From positions 1 through 15,896 of the forward strand of contig CAKPFH010000033.1 of the NCBI GenBank assembly GCA_934153655.1: a stretch of 15,896 nt of DNA, written 5' to 3'. The stretch's first letter is position 1, and the number at the start of each line of letters is the position of its first letter. The position numbers were made by a program, and so were the translations under genes. Under the pieces are notes generated by a model. The model saw only the letters and a program-made list of their open reading frames with translations, had not been told where the DNA came from and did not search any database. Positions 1 to 7,544 of this stretch are shown one piece after another. The DNA comes from an uncultured Bacilli bacterium. GTDB taxonomy: Bacteria; Bacillota_I; Bacilli_A; RF39; UBA660.

Positions 1-1848
1 AATAGCAATGTTTTATTTACATATAAAGATAGTTTAGGTAATGTTGATACAACTAAACAAGAAAATTTAAATTTATCCTATGATTTTAACAAAAAACAAA
101 GTGTGCAAGTTCAAGTATTTATGGAAAGCATAAATGATGCTAATCAGGAGACTGATATAATAGTTAAATCAACTAAAAACAATGAAGAAGTATATAGTTT
201 AATTCAAAAAGTTGAGATTAAAGGAAATAACTTTTGCTTAAATAATGGATTTACAAAACTTTCAGATTGTTTACTAGCAAGTGAAGCCTTTAGTAGTAGT
301 GTAGATGATGCTAAAACTTTAATAAGTAATAAAGGTTCCGTTAATTTAAATGATACAGCTCCAAGTTATACATATGTTGAAGATATAACTACTAATGTTA
401 ATAATGTTTATTCTATAACAGGTTATAAATTTTATTTTGCAGATAGTTATGAATTTAATTCTACAACTGGAACATTTAAGTTATATAATAAAGATGGGAG
501 TAGCGTTAAAGAAGATCTATTAAGTGATAATTATAAAAATTATTATACCTGCGGTGGAACAAATGTTTATGTTTTACATTGTAATGAAATCTATAAAATA
601 AATACAACAAGTGTTTCAGGTACAACTTACACAATTACTAATGGTGATAAAATAACTTATAAAATAGCATCAAATTTAAAAAGTGAACAAGGTTTATACA
701 AGACAACTGATGATTTAGGTTCAACATATTTTTTTCGTGGATATGTAACTAATAATAATGTGTATTTTGGAGGATTTTATTGGAAAGTAGTTAGAATAAA
801 TGGAGATGGCTCAATTAGACTTATATATAATGGTATAGCAAAGAATGCTATGGGTAATCAAACATCAATTAATGGCACATATTATCAATATAGTACAAGA
901 TATCATGATCCAACCTATGTAGGCTATATGTATGGAGAAAACTTCTCAAGTGAAGAAGTGATAAGTAAAGAAACCGTTTATGCAAATTTCACTGTTTTAA
1001 CTAAATATTATTTTGCTGATAGTTATGAATATGATGCAACTAACAAAGTTTATAAATTAAAAATGAGTGATACATCAAAAGAAATGGCTTATGGAACCAT
1101 GAATGAAATGAAAGATAAATTTAGTGAATATCCATATACTTGTGTATCAACTAGTAGTATTTCTGCATGCCAGGTACTTATAAAAGTAAATCGAGTAAAT
1201 GCAAATAATGAAAACCAAATATATGTAAATTATATATCATATCCATCAGTTACTTATGAAGGAATAAAAGCAAATACAACTGATAGTGATGTAAAAAAAA
1301 TAATAGATGCGTGGTATAAAACCAATATTGTAGATAAAAATTTAAGTAGCTATATAGCCGATAATTATTTTTGTAATGAACGTAGTTTAGCATCAACAAA
1401 TTTTGGTGATGGTCATAATTTAGTTCCAACAACAATTTTTTCACCTTATAAAAGATTGTATGCAGATACAAATAAAGTTGCAAATTTAACTTGTGAAAAT
1501 ATTGATAAATTTAGTGTTTCATCAAATATTGGAAATGGGAAACTTACTTATCCAATTGCCTTATTAACAGCTGATGAAATAGCTCTTGCCGGTGGAAGAT
1601 ATAGTTATAAAAATGAAAATTTTTATTTAAGAACAAATAATTATTGGTTTACTATGACGCCTTCTTACTTCGACCAACACTTTGCCTATGCTTACGTTTG
1701 GTACTTGACTACTACTGGCAATATGTACTATTTGTCTTATGTTGGTAGCACCTATGGCATAAGACCAGTTATCAATCTTAAATCTGAAACTCTGATTAGT
1801 CAAGGTGATGGAACAATAGATAATCCATTTCAAATAACTTTAAAATAA
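1..1848 (+). CDS. Secreted/surface protein, DUF6273-like, 5'-truncated by window edge, with putative DGR variable C-terminus
   Basis: The frame is open from base 1 with no start codon required, so the gene begins outside the window; 615 residues are visible (residue 1 = base 1). GTG at 103 is internal. Visible residues 141-194 and 336-390 are two copies of a module opening with FADSYE and ending in a Cys pair (C184/C194 and C381/C390), probably disulfides. Residues 256-278 hold a Trp/Gly-rich strand block (FGGFYWKVVRINGDG). The C-terminal third (about 385-615) resembles DUF6273/C-type-lectin-like domains of gut Firmicutes and ends in a GIRPVINL motif. The Asn/Thr/Tyr-rich, low-Lys composition and the Cys pairs suggest export; the signal peptide and anchor would lie upstream, outside the window. 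The last ~50 residues have distinct codon use (see the separate entry). Function is unknown; binding or adhesion is inference. Frame is certain, domain name moderate. Confidence 0.8.
   Translation, partial: NSNVLFTYKDSLGNVDTTKQENLNLSYDFNKKQSVQVQVFMESINDANQETDIIVKSTKNNEEVYSLIQKVEIKGNNFCLNNGFTKLSDCLLASEAFSSSVDDAKTLISNKGSVNLNDTAPSYTYVEDITTNVNNVYSITGYKFYFADSYEFNSTTGTFKLYNKDGSSVKEDLLSDNYKNYYTCGGTNVYVLHCNEIYKINTTSVSGTTYTITNGDKITYKIASNLKSEQGLYKTTDDLGSTYFFRGYVTNNNVYFGGFYWKVVRINGDGSIRLIYNGIAKNAMGNQTSINGTYYQYSTRYHDPTYVGYMYGENFSSEEVISKETVYANFTVLTKYYFADSYEYDATNKVYKLKMSDTSKEMAYGTMNEMKDKFSEYPYTCVSTSSISACQVLIKVNRVNANNENQIYVNYISYPSVTYEGIKANTTDSDVKKIIDAWYKTNIVDKNLSSYIADNYFCNERSLASTNFGDGHNLVPTTIFSPYKRLYADTNKVANLTCENIDKFSVSSNIGNGKLTYPIALLTADEIALAGGRYSYKNENFYLRTNNYWFTMTPSYFDQHFAYAYVWYLTTTGNMYYLSYVGSTYGIRPVINLKSETLISQGDGTIDNPFQITLK
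1645..1770 (+). other. Putative DGR variable repeat in the C-terminus of the surface protein
   Basis: Within the surface protein, codons from about 1657 switch style: TAC, GAC, CAC, GCC, GGC and CCT appear, while the rest of the gene prefers TAT, GAT, CCA and TTA. From 1666 to 1704 nearly every codon is NNC or NNT, giving Tyr, Phe, Asp, His and Ala. This is the pattern left when AAC/AAT codons of a template repeat are copied with adenine mutagenesis. Tyr occurs at codons starting 1666, 1687, 1693, 1702, 1726, 1729, 1738 and 1753. The block is followed by a constant GIRPVINL tail, the usual position of a variable repeat in C-type-lectin targets. No template repeat or reverse transcriptase is in the window, so this is inference. 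Confidence 0.5.
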
Positions 1849-1872
1849 ATATGATAAAAAAGTAAAAAAACT

Positions 1873-1925
1873 ATAGATTTTTAATTTATTATGTGTTAAA
1901 ATAAATTTGTTTTTGAAAAATCTAT
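1873..1925 (+). terminator. Nested A/T inverted repeat after the surface-protein gene, possible weak terminator
   Basis: Bases 1873-1882 pair perfectly with 1916-1925 (10 bp), and inside this 1883-1890 pair perfectly with 1900-1907 (8 bp, loop 1891-1899). The inner hairpin is followed by a T-rich run (1906-1914). It lies 25 bases after the stop codon and just before the T-box leader. With so few G/C pairs it would be a weak terminator; a promoter for the T-box transcript must lie in or near it, but no clear -35/-10 pair is visible. Confidence 0.35.
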
Positions 1926-2103
1926 TAAATATTTGAAGTAACAAATTATTTGCTTTTAGAGAGTTAAGGTGTGGTGAAACTTAATACAAGTATTTGTGAA
2001 AGGCTACTTATTTAGGATTTCGGGATACCGTTATAAAAATTAAGACCAAAGTAGGATGGTAACGCGTCAATCGCTCCTACCAAGGTCTTTTATTATTGGA
2101 GGA
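1921..2103 (+). promoter_or_regulatory. T-box riboswitch, alanine specific
   Basis: The leader has the T-box landmarks. The distal Stem I has the AGAGAG segment (1958-1963) and a closed hairpin with the GGTG-GAAA type loop (about 1964-1982). The specifier codon GCT (2003-2005) is followed by the usual purine and means Ala. The T-box core AGGATGGTAACGCG (2053-2066) forms a canonical antiterminator: helix A1 2051-2056 with 2075-2080, a seven-base bulge TGGTAAC, and helix A2 GCG (2064-2066) with CGC (2072-2074). The bulge TGGT would pair with tRNA ending ACCA, matching discriminator A73 of tRNA-Ala. Outer bases 2042-2047 also pair with 2084-2089. There is no downstream terminator hairpin; instead 2075-2083 can pair with the Shine-Dalgarno region 2096-2103. 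It controls the kinase-like gene, alaS and probably holA. Confidence 0.9.
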
Positions 2104-2109
2104 ATTATT

Positions 2110-2652
2110 ATGAATAAAATTATTGCTATTGTAGGTATGTGTGGCTCTGGTAAATCAGTTGCTAGTGATTATTTAGAAAGTATTGGCTACAAAAAAGTTT
2201 ATTTTGGTGGAGTAACCATGGAAAAATTAAAAGAAAATAATATGGAAATCACACCTGAAAATGAAAAATTTATGCGTGAAAAATTAAGAAGTGAACTTGG
2301 TATGAGTGCTTATGCTAAGATTTTACTGCCAAGAATTATGGAGTATGCCAATACTTCTAATGTTGTTCTTGACGGGTTATACTCTTGGGACGAACTTGTT
2401 GTTTTAAAAGAAAAATTAGGTTCAGCCTTAACGGTTATTGCTATTATTGCTGATAAAAATATTCGTTATGGAAGGCTTAATGTTCGTGATATTAGAAGTC
2501 TATCAGCCAGTGAAGCTGAAAAACGTGACATTGCTGAAATTGAAAATCTTGCTAAAGGTGGACCAATTGCTTTTGCTGACTATTTTATATTAAATAATTT
2601 TGATAAAGATACCTATCTTGCTTCTTTAAAATCAATTTTAGAAAGGATTTAA
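2110..2652 (+). CDS. P-loop nucleotide kinase-like protein (UPF0200/dephospho-CoA-kinase-like)
   Basis: 180 residues. The start at 2110 is chosen because it follows GGAGGA (2098-2103) at normal spacing; the longer frame from ATG 2056 would lie inside the T-box core and is rejected. Walker A is GMCGSGKS at residues 9-16, a Walker-B-like strand VVLDG is at 85-89, and an Arg-rich lid-like segment lies around 117-140. The layout, including a late AFADYFILNN strand (about 154-163), fits the adenylate-kinase-like P-loop families annotated as UPF0200 or archaeal-type dephospho-CoA kinase. Substrate is not visible; a nucleotide or dephospho-CoA is plausible. It is the first gene after the alanine T-box and is two bases upstream of alaS, so it is very likely co-regulated. 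Fold confident, exact activity not. Confidence 0.8.
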   Translation: MNKIIAIVGMCGSGKSVASDYLESIGYKKVYFGGVTMEKLKENNMEITPENEKFMREKLRSELGMSAYAKILLPRIMEYANTSNVVLDGLYSWDELVVLKEKLGSALTVIAIIADKNIRYGRLNVRDIRSLSASEAEKRDIAEIENLAKGGPIAFADYFILNNFDKDTYLASLKSILERI

Positions 2653-2654
2653 AT

Positions 2655-5339
2655 ATGAAAAAATTAACTAGTTTAGAAATAAGAAAAATGTGGCTTGATT
2701 TCTTTAAGAGTAAAGGACATGAAATTGTTCCTAGTGCTCCTTTAATCCCTCAAGATGATGATTCTCTTTTATGGATTAATGCTGGAGTTACGCCTTTAAA
2801 AAAATATTTTGATGGGTCAGTTGTACCAAATAATCGTCGAATTACTAATATTCAAAAATGTATTAGAACTAATGATATTGAAAATGTTGGAGTTACAAGA
2901 CGTCATCATACTTTCTTTGAAATGATGGGAAATTTCTCTGTAGGGGATTATTTCAGAGAAGAAGCTATAAGCTTTGCTTTTGAACTTTTAACTAGTTCAG
3001 AATGGTTTGATATTCCTCTTGAAAAACTATATTTTACCGTTTACCCAGATGATACAGCTACTATTAATAAATGGCTTAGTTTAGGGGTACCAGAAAGTCA
3101 TATAGCTAGACTTGAAGATAACTTTTGGGAAATAGGGGAAGGACCTTGTGGACCAGATACGGAAATTTTCTTTGATCGTGGAGAAAAATATGATTTTGAT
3201 GGTAAAGCTCTAGAACATTTCATGAAAGGTGAAGACAACGAAAGATATGTTGAAATTTGGAACAATGTTTTTAGTCAATTTAATTCTAAAGAAGGCGTAG
3301 ATAGATCAGAATATAAAGAACTTCCAAGTAAAAACATTGATACGGGGGCAGGACTTGAGAGATGGGCTTGTATTTTCCAAGATGTTGATTCTAACTTTGA
3401 TACCGATTTATTTATGCCAATTATTCATGACATTGAAAAATTAAGTGGTACTTTATATGATTATTCAATGCCTTATAAAGTAATAGCTGACCATATAAGA
3501 TCAATTACTTTTGCTCTTGCTGATGGAGCTAATTTTGATAATGTTGGTCGTGGTTATATCTTAAGAAGACTTTTAAGAAGAAGTGTAAGATATGGTAAAA
3601 AACTTGGTTTAAATGAAAAATTCATGTATAAACTTGTTGATAGTGTTGTTTTAAATATGAAAGATGTTTATCCTTATTTATTAACTAAACAAGCGCATAT
3701 AAAGGCTTTAATTATGCAAGAAGAAGATTTATTTTTAAAAACTCTTGATAAAGGGGAAAAGAAACTTGCTGAATTAATGGATTCTTCTCTTGATAATACT
3801 ATAAGTGGTAAAGATACTTTTAAATTATATGATACTTATGGTTTTCCATTTGAATTAACACTTGAAATTTTAAATGAAAAAGGTTATACAACTGATTATA
3901 ATGAATTCTTAACTTGTATGAATGAACAAAAAGAATTATCAAAGAGTAATCAAAAACAAACAGAATCATTTGGTATTCAAAATGAATTATTATTAAATTA
4001 CAAAGATGAATCCGAATTTGTCTATGAAGTATATGAATTAGATAGCCAAGTAATAGGCTTAATTAAAAATAATAAGTTTGTGTCTTCCTTAGATGATAAA
4101 GGTGAAGTAATATTTGCTAAAACTTGTTTTTATGCTGAAGCCGGGGGACAAATAAGTGATACTGGAATAATTAAAGGTTCGAACTTTGAAGCTAAAGTAA
4201 TAGATGTTTTTAAAGCTCCAAATGGTCAAAATGTTCATAAAATTGAACTTACAAGAGGAGTTATTAAATTAGATGATATTGTTAACTTAAAAGTTGATAA
4301 AGAAAGACGTGAAAACATTGAAGTAAATCATTCAACTGTTCATATTTTACAACTTGCTCTTCAAACAATCATTGATAAAGAAATATATCAAGTAGGATCA
4401 AAAGTTACGGATACATACCTTCGTTTTGACTTTAACTATCACGGTAAAATAAGTGATGAAAAAATAGTAGAAGTTGAAAACTTTGTTAATTCTTATATTA
4501 AAAAAGATCTTAAAAGACAAACAACAATTAAAAATATTGAAGATATAGATTCTAATGAAGTAATGGCTTTATTTAAATCAAAATATAAAGATAAAGTAAG
4601 ACTTGTTGAAATAGGAGATTCTAAAGAATTATGTGGTGGTTGCCATATTAAAAATACTGGTTTAATTAAAAGATTTGCTATTGTATCTTTAGAAAATAAA
4701 GGAAGTAATACTTATCGTATAACAGCCTCTACTAAAGATATGATTGAAGAGTCTCTTCTAAAAATAACTAAACCAATTGATAATAATATTGTTAAAAATA
4801 TCATGAAAGCTGATGAATTAATTAAAAAAGCTAAAAAAGAAGGAATAAATTTAACTCTTGATTTAACTCTTGATAATAAAAAACCTTCTTCTTACCAAGA
4901 TATAATTAATTTAAAAATAAAAGATAACTATGTTTCTAATGCTTATCATGAACTTGAAAAAAAATATCTAAAAGAAAAAAGTAATTTAACTATTAATAAT
5001 TTAGCTATTTATGAAAATAATATTAAAACTCATGATAATTTAAATGTTTTGATTATGAAAACAGAAGTAGATAATAATACTTTAAAAGATATAGCTGATA
5101 CTATAGTTAATAAATATAATAATATCTTTATTTTATTTGCTAATATAATAGATAATCATTTAACATTCTTAGCAAGTAGTAATTCTTTAATAGATGCTGG
5201 TAAAATTATTAAAGAAGTTGCAACTAAAACAGGTGGTAATGGGGGAGGATCTCAAAAATTCGCACGTGGTGCAGGAGTTAATTTAGAAAAACTTGATGAA
5301 GTTTTAGCTGAATTAAATAGTACTATATGGAAAGATTAA
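2655..5339 (+). CDS. alaS: Alanyl-tRNA synthetase
   Basis: 894 residues, full length for the family (about 870-900). It charges tRNA-Ala in the cytoplasm and edits mischarged Ser or Gly. The class II catalytic domain is at the N-terminus: RRHHTFFEMMGNFS at about 82-95, GEGPCGPDTE at 161-170, and DTGAGLERW at about 229-237. The editing domain has the zinc ligands HSTVH (559-563) and CGGCH (660-664), the latter with Cys where most have Thr. The C-Ala/DHHA1 domain ends with a Gly-rich GGNGGGSQKFARGAG loop (about 865-880). The ATG follows the previous stop by two bases; an AAAGGA-like ribosome binding site lies in the end of the kinase gene. Expression should rise when uncharged tRNA-Ala binds the T-box upstream. 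Confidence 0.98.
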   Translation: MKKLTSLEIRKMWLDFFKSKGHEIVPSAPLIPQDDDSLLWINAGVTPLKKYFDGSVVPNNRRITNIQKCIRTNDIENVGVTRRHHTFFEMMGNFSVGDYFREEAISFAFELLTSSEWFDIPLEKLYFTVYPDDTATINKWLSLGVPESHIARLEDNFWEIGEGPCGPDTEIFFDRGEKYDFDGKALEHFMKGEDNERYVEIWNNVFSQFNSKEGVDRSEYKELPSKNIDTGAGLERWACIFQDVDSNFDTDLFMPIIHDIEKLSGTLYDYSMPYKVIADHIRSITFALADGANFDNVGRGYILRRLLRRSVRYGKKLGLNEKFMYKLVDSVVLNMKDVYPYLLTKQAHIKALIMQEEDLFLKTLDKGEKKLAELMDSSLDNTISGKDTFKLYDTYGFPFELTLEILNEKGYTTDYNEFLTCMNEQKELSKSNQKQTESFGIQNELLLNYKDESEFVYEVYELDSQVIGLIKNNKFVSSLDDKGEVIFAKTCFYAEAGGQISDTGIIKGSNFEAKVIDVFKAPNGQNVHKIELTRGVIKLDDIVNLKVDKERRENIEVNHSTVHILQLALQTIIDKEIYQVGSKVTDTYLRFDFNYHGKISDEKIVEVENFVNSYIKKDLKRQTTIKNIEDIDSNEVMALFKSKYKDKVRLVEIGDSKELCGGCHIKNTGLIKRFAIVSLENKGSNTYRITASTKDMIEESLLKITKPIDNNIVKNIMKADELIKKAKKEGINLTLDLTLDNKKPSSYQDIINLKIKDNYVSNAYHELEKKYLKEKSNLTINNLAIYENNIKTHDNLNVLIMKTEVDNNTLKDIADTIVNKYNNIFILFANIIDNHLTFLASSNSLIDAGKIIKEVATKTGGNGGGSQKFARGAGVNLEKLDEVLAELNSTIWKD

Positions 5340-6238
5340 TCCTAATAGAAGGGGAAAATCCCGTTTTAATTCAAAAAGAAATCACAAATATTTTAAATAA
5401 ACTAACTGATTATGAACTAATAAAATATGATTTATCAGAATCTATAATAGATAATGTTATAGAAGATTTAGATACTTATGATATGTTTTTAAAACAAAAA
5501 GTAATAGTTTGTTATAATCCCTTATTTTTACTAGAAAAAACTGATTTTAACGAAGAAAAGTTTTTAAAATATATCAATAATCCTAGTGATAACATCTTAA
5601 TTATTGTTGTAAGTAAATTAAATAGTCGTTTAAAAATAACTAATTTAGTTAAAAAAACTTTTAAGACTATTACAATTAAAAATTTAAGTTATAAAGATTT
5701 TATTTTAAGTAATTTAGATGGTTATAAAATGGACTCTTTAGTAATTAATTATTTTTTAAGTAAAGTAGGAACTGATTATAATGTTATTGCATCTGAACTT
5801 AATAAATTAAAATTATATAAAAGTCAAGAAAAAGTTATTAAAAAAGAAGATATTGATTTAATAACTAATAAAAATATTGAATCTAATATCTTTGATTTAA
5901 TAGATGCTATTGTTAAAAAAGATAAAGAAAAGGTATATGAATTATATTTACATTTTATAAATAATGGAGTTGAAATTATTCAAATAATGATTTTACTTGC
6001 TAATCAAATAAGATTAATTTATAATGTTAAAGTTTTAAATAATTTAACTGATAATGAAATTAGTAATTTATTAAGTGTTCATGAATATCCAGTTAAATTA
6101 GCTAGGGGAAAATCAATTAATTATTCTAAGAAGGAGCTTTTAAACTTACTTTATAATCTTTCAATTTTAGATGAAGATATAAAAAGTGGTAATTGCTTAG
6201 AAAATATCTCTTTTTTGACATTCATTATGCAAATGTAG
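5327..6238 (+). CDS. holA: DNA polymerase III subunit delta
   Basis: 303 residues, somewhat shorter than the usual ~330-340. Delta is the clamp-loader subunit that opens the beta sliding clamp during replication. The N-terminal RecA-like domain without a Walker A is as expected for delta. The C-terminal collar region is recognisable by HEYPVKLARGKS (about residues 251-262), followed by a leucine-rich helix and LDEDIKSG, which matches the family's conserved end. Sequence is strongly Asn/Ile/Lys biased. The start at 5327 overlaps the end of alaS by 13 bases in another frame with no Shine-Dalgarno, so translation is probably coupled to alaS. An intrinsic terminator follows directly. Confidence 0.9.
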   Translation: MERLILIEGENPVLIQKEITNILNKLTDYELIKYDLSESIIDNVIEDLDTYDMFLKQKVIVCYNPLFLLEKTDFNEEKFLKYINNPSDNILIIVVSKLNSRLKITNLVKKTFKTITIKNLSYKDFILSNLDGYKMDSLVINYFLSKVGTDYNVIASELNKLKLYKSQEKVIKKEDIDLITNKNIESNIFDLIDAIVKKDKEKVYELYLHFINNGVEIIQIMILLANQIRLIYNVKVLNNLTDNEISNLLSVHEYPVKLARGKSINYSKKELLNLLYNLSILDEDIKSGNCLENISFLTFIMQM

Positions 6239-6243
6239 TTTAC

Positions 6244-6273
6244 AAATAGTACTATTTATGGTACTATTTTTTT
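6244..6273 (+). terminator. Intrinsic terminator after holA
   Basis: Perfect 9-bp stem (6244-6252 with 6261-6269), 8-base loop, and a T tract running to 6273. It closes the T-box, kinase, alaS, holA transcript and separates it from upp. Confidence 0.85.
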
Positions 6274-6289
6274 GATAAGTGGAGGAATT

Positions 6290-6916
6290 ATGAAAGAAAT
6301 TATTTTGAATCATCCTATGATAGAACACAAAATATCGATTTTAAGGAGTGAAAAAACAAGTACTAAGGAGTTTCGAGAATTAATAAGTGAAATTGCAACA
6401 ATTCTATGTCTTGAAGCTTTAAAAGATGCTCCATTAAAAGAAATAGTTGTAAAAACTCCAATTACTGAGACTAAGGGCTATGTAATTGATGAAAATAACT
6501 ATGCTTTTGTTCCAATTTTAAGAGCTGGTCTTGGTATGGTTGATGGAGTATTAACTCTAATGCCTAATGCTAAAATTGGTCATATTGGACTATATCGTAA
6601 TGAAGAAACTTTAGAACCAGTTGAATACTATTGTAAATTACCTAAACACATAGAGAATAAAACCGTAATAGTATTAGATCCAATGTTAGCAACTGGTGGA
6701 TCTGGCTCAGCTGCTATTTCTATGCTTAAAAAACGTGGAGTAAAACATATAAAATTTTTGTGTGTAATTGCAGCACCTAGTGGTATTCAAAAAATTCAAG
6801 AAGATCACGAAGATGTTGAAATATTTGTGGCTAAATTAGATAGTCATTTAAATGAATCAGGTTATATTGTTCCGGGACTTGGTGATGCTGGAGATAGAAT
6901 ATTTGGAACAAAGTAG
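6290..6916 (+). CDS. upp: Uracil phosphoribosyltransferase
   Basis: 208 residues, the typical length. It converts uracil and PRPP to UMP in pyrimidine salvage. The 13-residue PRPP-binding motif VLDPMLATGGSGS is at 128-140; the C-terminal uracil-binding segment GYIVPGLGDAGDR is at 191-203. ATG at 6290 is preferred over the in-frame TTG at 6272 because GGAGGAA (6281-6287) sits just before it and the TTG lies in the T tract of the upstream terminator. It is followed by mscL after eight bases. No promoter was found between the terminator and the start; it may depend on read-through or on a promoter overlapping the hairpin. Confidence 0.97.
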   Translation: MKEIILNHPMIEHKISILRSEKTSTKEFRELISEIATILCLEALKDAPLKEIVVKTPITETKGYVIDENNYAFVPILRAGLGMVDGVLTLMPNAKIGHIGLYRNEETLEPVEYYCKLPKHIENKTVIVLDPMLATGGSGSAAISMLKKRGVKHIKFLCVIAAPSGIQKIQEDHEDVEIFVAKLDSHLNESGYIVPGLGDAGDRIFGTK

Positions 6917-6924
6917 GGGAGTAT

Positions 6925-7392
6925 ATGAAAAAATTTTTTAACGAATTCAAACAATTTATTGCTAAAGGAAATGTTCTGGATTTAGCTGTTGCTGTTGTAA
7001 TTGGAAATGCTTTTAATAAAATAGTAACTAGTCTTGTAAATGATGTAATAATGCCGATTATTGGTATTATTATAGGAGGAATTCATTTTGAAACTATTAA
7101 AATTACTTTTAAAGATTCTAGTATTTTAATTGGTAGTTTTATTCAAAATGTTGTTGATTTCTTAATCGTTGCTTTTACTATCTTTGTTGTTATTAAAGCT
7201 TTCAATAAAATAACATCTTTAAGAAAGAAAGATAGTAAAGAAGAAGAGAAAAAAGATGATAAAAAAGAAGAAAAGAAACCAGATAATATTATTTTACTTG
7301 AAGAAATACGTGATTTATTAAAAGAAAAAAATAATAAAGAAAAAAACAAAGAAAATAATAAAGAAAATAATAATAAAAAAAATGTTAAGTAG
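6925..7392 (+). CDS. mscL: Large-conductance mechanosensitive channel
   Basis: 155 residues. MscL is a pentameric inner-membrane channel that opens under membrane tension to release solutes on osmotic downshock. The N-terminal amphipathic helix is followed by the signature GNVLDLAVAVVIGNAFNKIV (15-34); TM1 is about 17-50 and TM2 about 68-96. A charged Lys/Glu linker (100-119) leads to the conserved cytoplasmic helix LLEEIRDLLKEKN (124-136). A further ~20-residue Lys/Asn/Glu tail goes beyond the usual end of the family. The ribosome binding site GGGGAG overlaps the upp stop region. The last codons form the left arm of the terminator. Confidence 0.96.
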   Translation: MKKFFNEFKQFIAKGNVLDLAVAVVIGNAFNKIVTSLVNDVIMPIIGIIIGGIHFETIKITFKDSSILIGSFIQNVVDFLIVAFTIFVVIKAFNKITSLRKKDSKEEEKKDDKKEEKKPDNIILLEEIRDLLKEKNNKEKNKENNKENNNKKNVK

Positions 7393-7410
7393 CTTTGCTT
7401 AACATTTTTT
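7377..7410. terminator. Bidirectional intrinsic terminator between mscL and the small minus-strand gene
   Basis: Bases 7377-7389 pair perfectly with 7398-7410 (13 bp, loop 7390-7397), flanked by A and T runs on both sides. It overlaps the end of mscL and the stop codon of the convergent peptide gene, so it can serve both strands. Confidence 0.85.
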
Positions 7411-7495
7411 ATAAATATAACAATCCACAGATAAATGATGCTATCATTATTAATAATAAAATAATTGTAATTATTTTAACTGTTTTCTTTTTCAT
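7409..7495 (-). CDS. Small single-span membrane peptide (28 aa), unknown function
   Basis: This reading frame starts at ATG (7495 down to 7493) with a GAGGTG ribosome binding site about three bases upstream, and ends in TAA. The peptide has a Lys-rich N-terminus (KKKTVK) followed by one hydrophobic span (about residues 8-28, Ile/Leu-rich with a single Cys at 23), which suggests a membrane peptide with the N-terminus inside. Support beyond the frame comes from a near-consensus promoter (TTGAAA, 17 bp, TATAAT) directly upstream and a terminator directly downstream. I do not recognise a family. It could be a small stress or toxin-like peptide, but nothing in the sequence proves that. Confidence 0.6.
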   Translation of the reverse strand: MKKKTVKIITIILLLIMIASFICGLLYL

Positions 7496-7501
7496 AAACA
7501 C

Positions 7502-7530
7502 CTCATAATTATTATACTAATAATTATGAG
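7502..7530. repeat. Perfect 13-bp palindrome over a promoter -10, candidate operator
   Basis: Bases 7502-7514 are the exact reverse complement of 7518-7530, with a three-base centre. It covers the -10 box and most of the spacer of the minus-strand promoter and reaches the ribosome binding site of the small peptide gene. This is the usual place for a repressor operator; as RNA it could instead form a hairpin including part of the ribosome binding site. Confidence 0.55.
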
Positions 7531-7539
7531 TAATTTCAA
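7511..7539 (-). promoter_or_regulatory. Sigma-A-type promoter for the small membrane peptide
   Basis: On the minus strand TTGAAA (7539-7534) and TATAAT (7516-7511) are separated by exactly 17 bases. The predicted start of transcription falls a few bases before the GAGGTG ribosome binding site, so the leader is very short. The -10 box lies in the centre of the palindrome. Confidence 0.7.
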
Positions 7540-7544
7540 TAAAA

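Noticed and set aside
1250..1483. Minus-strand open frame opposite the surface-protein gene
   Set aside because: Low-complexity Tyr/Leu/His translation, no ribosome binding site, wholly inside a well-supported gene.
1627..1833. Minus-strand open frame opposite the putative variable repeat
   Set aside because: Shadow of the NNY-rich codons on the other strand; no ribosome binding site or recognisable domain.
2056..2109. ATG at 2056 as start of the kinase-like gene
   Set aside because: It lies inside the T-box core and its codons are the antiterminator; ATG 2110 has a perfect ribosome binding site and begins the P-loop domain.
7143..7349. Minus-strand Ser/Phe-rich open frame opposite the mscL tail
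   Set aside because: It mirrors the Lys/Glu repeat codons of mscL and has no start signals.
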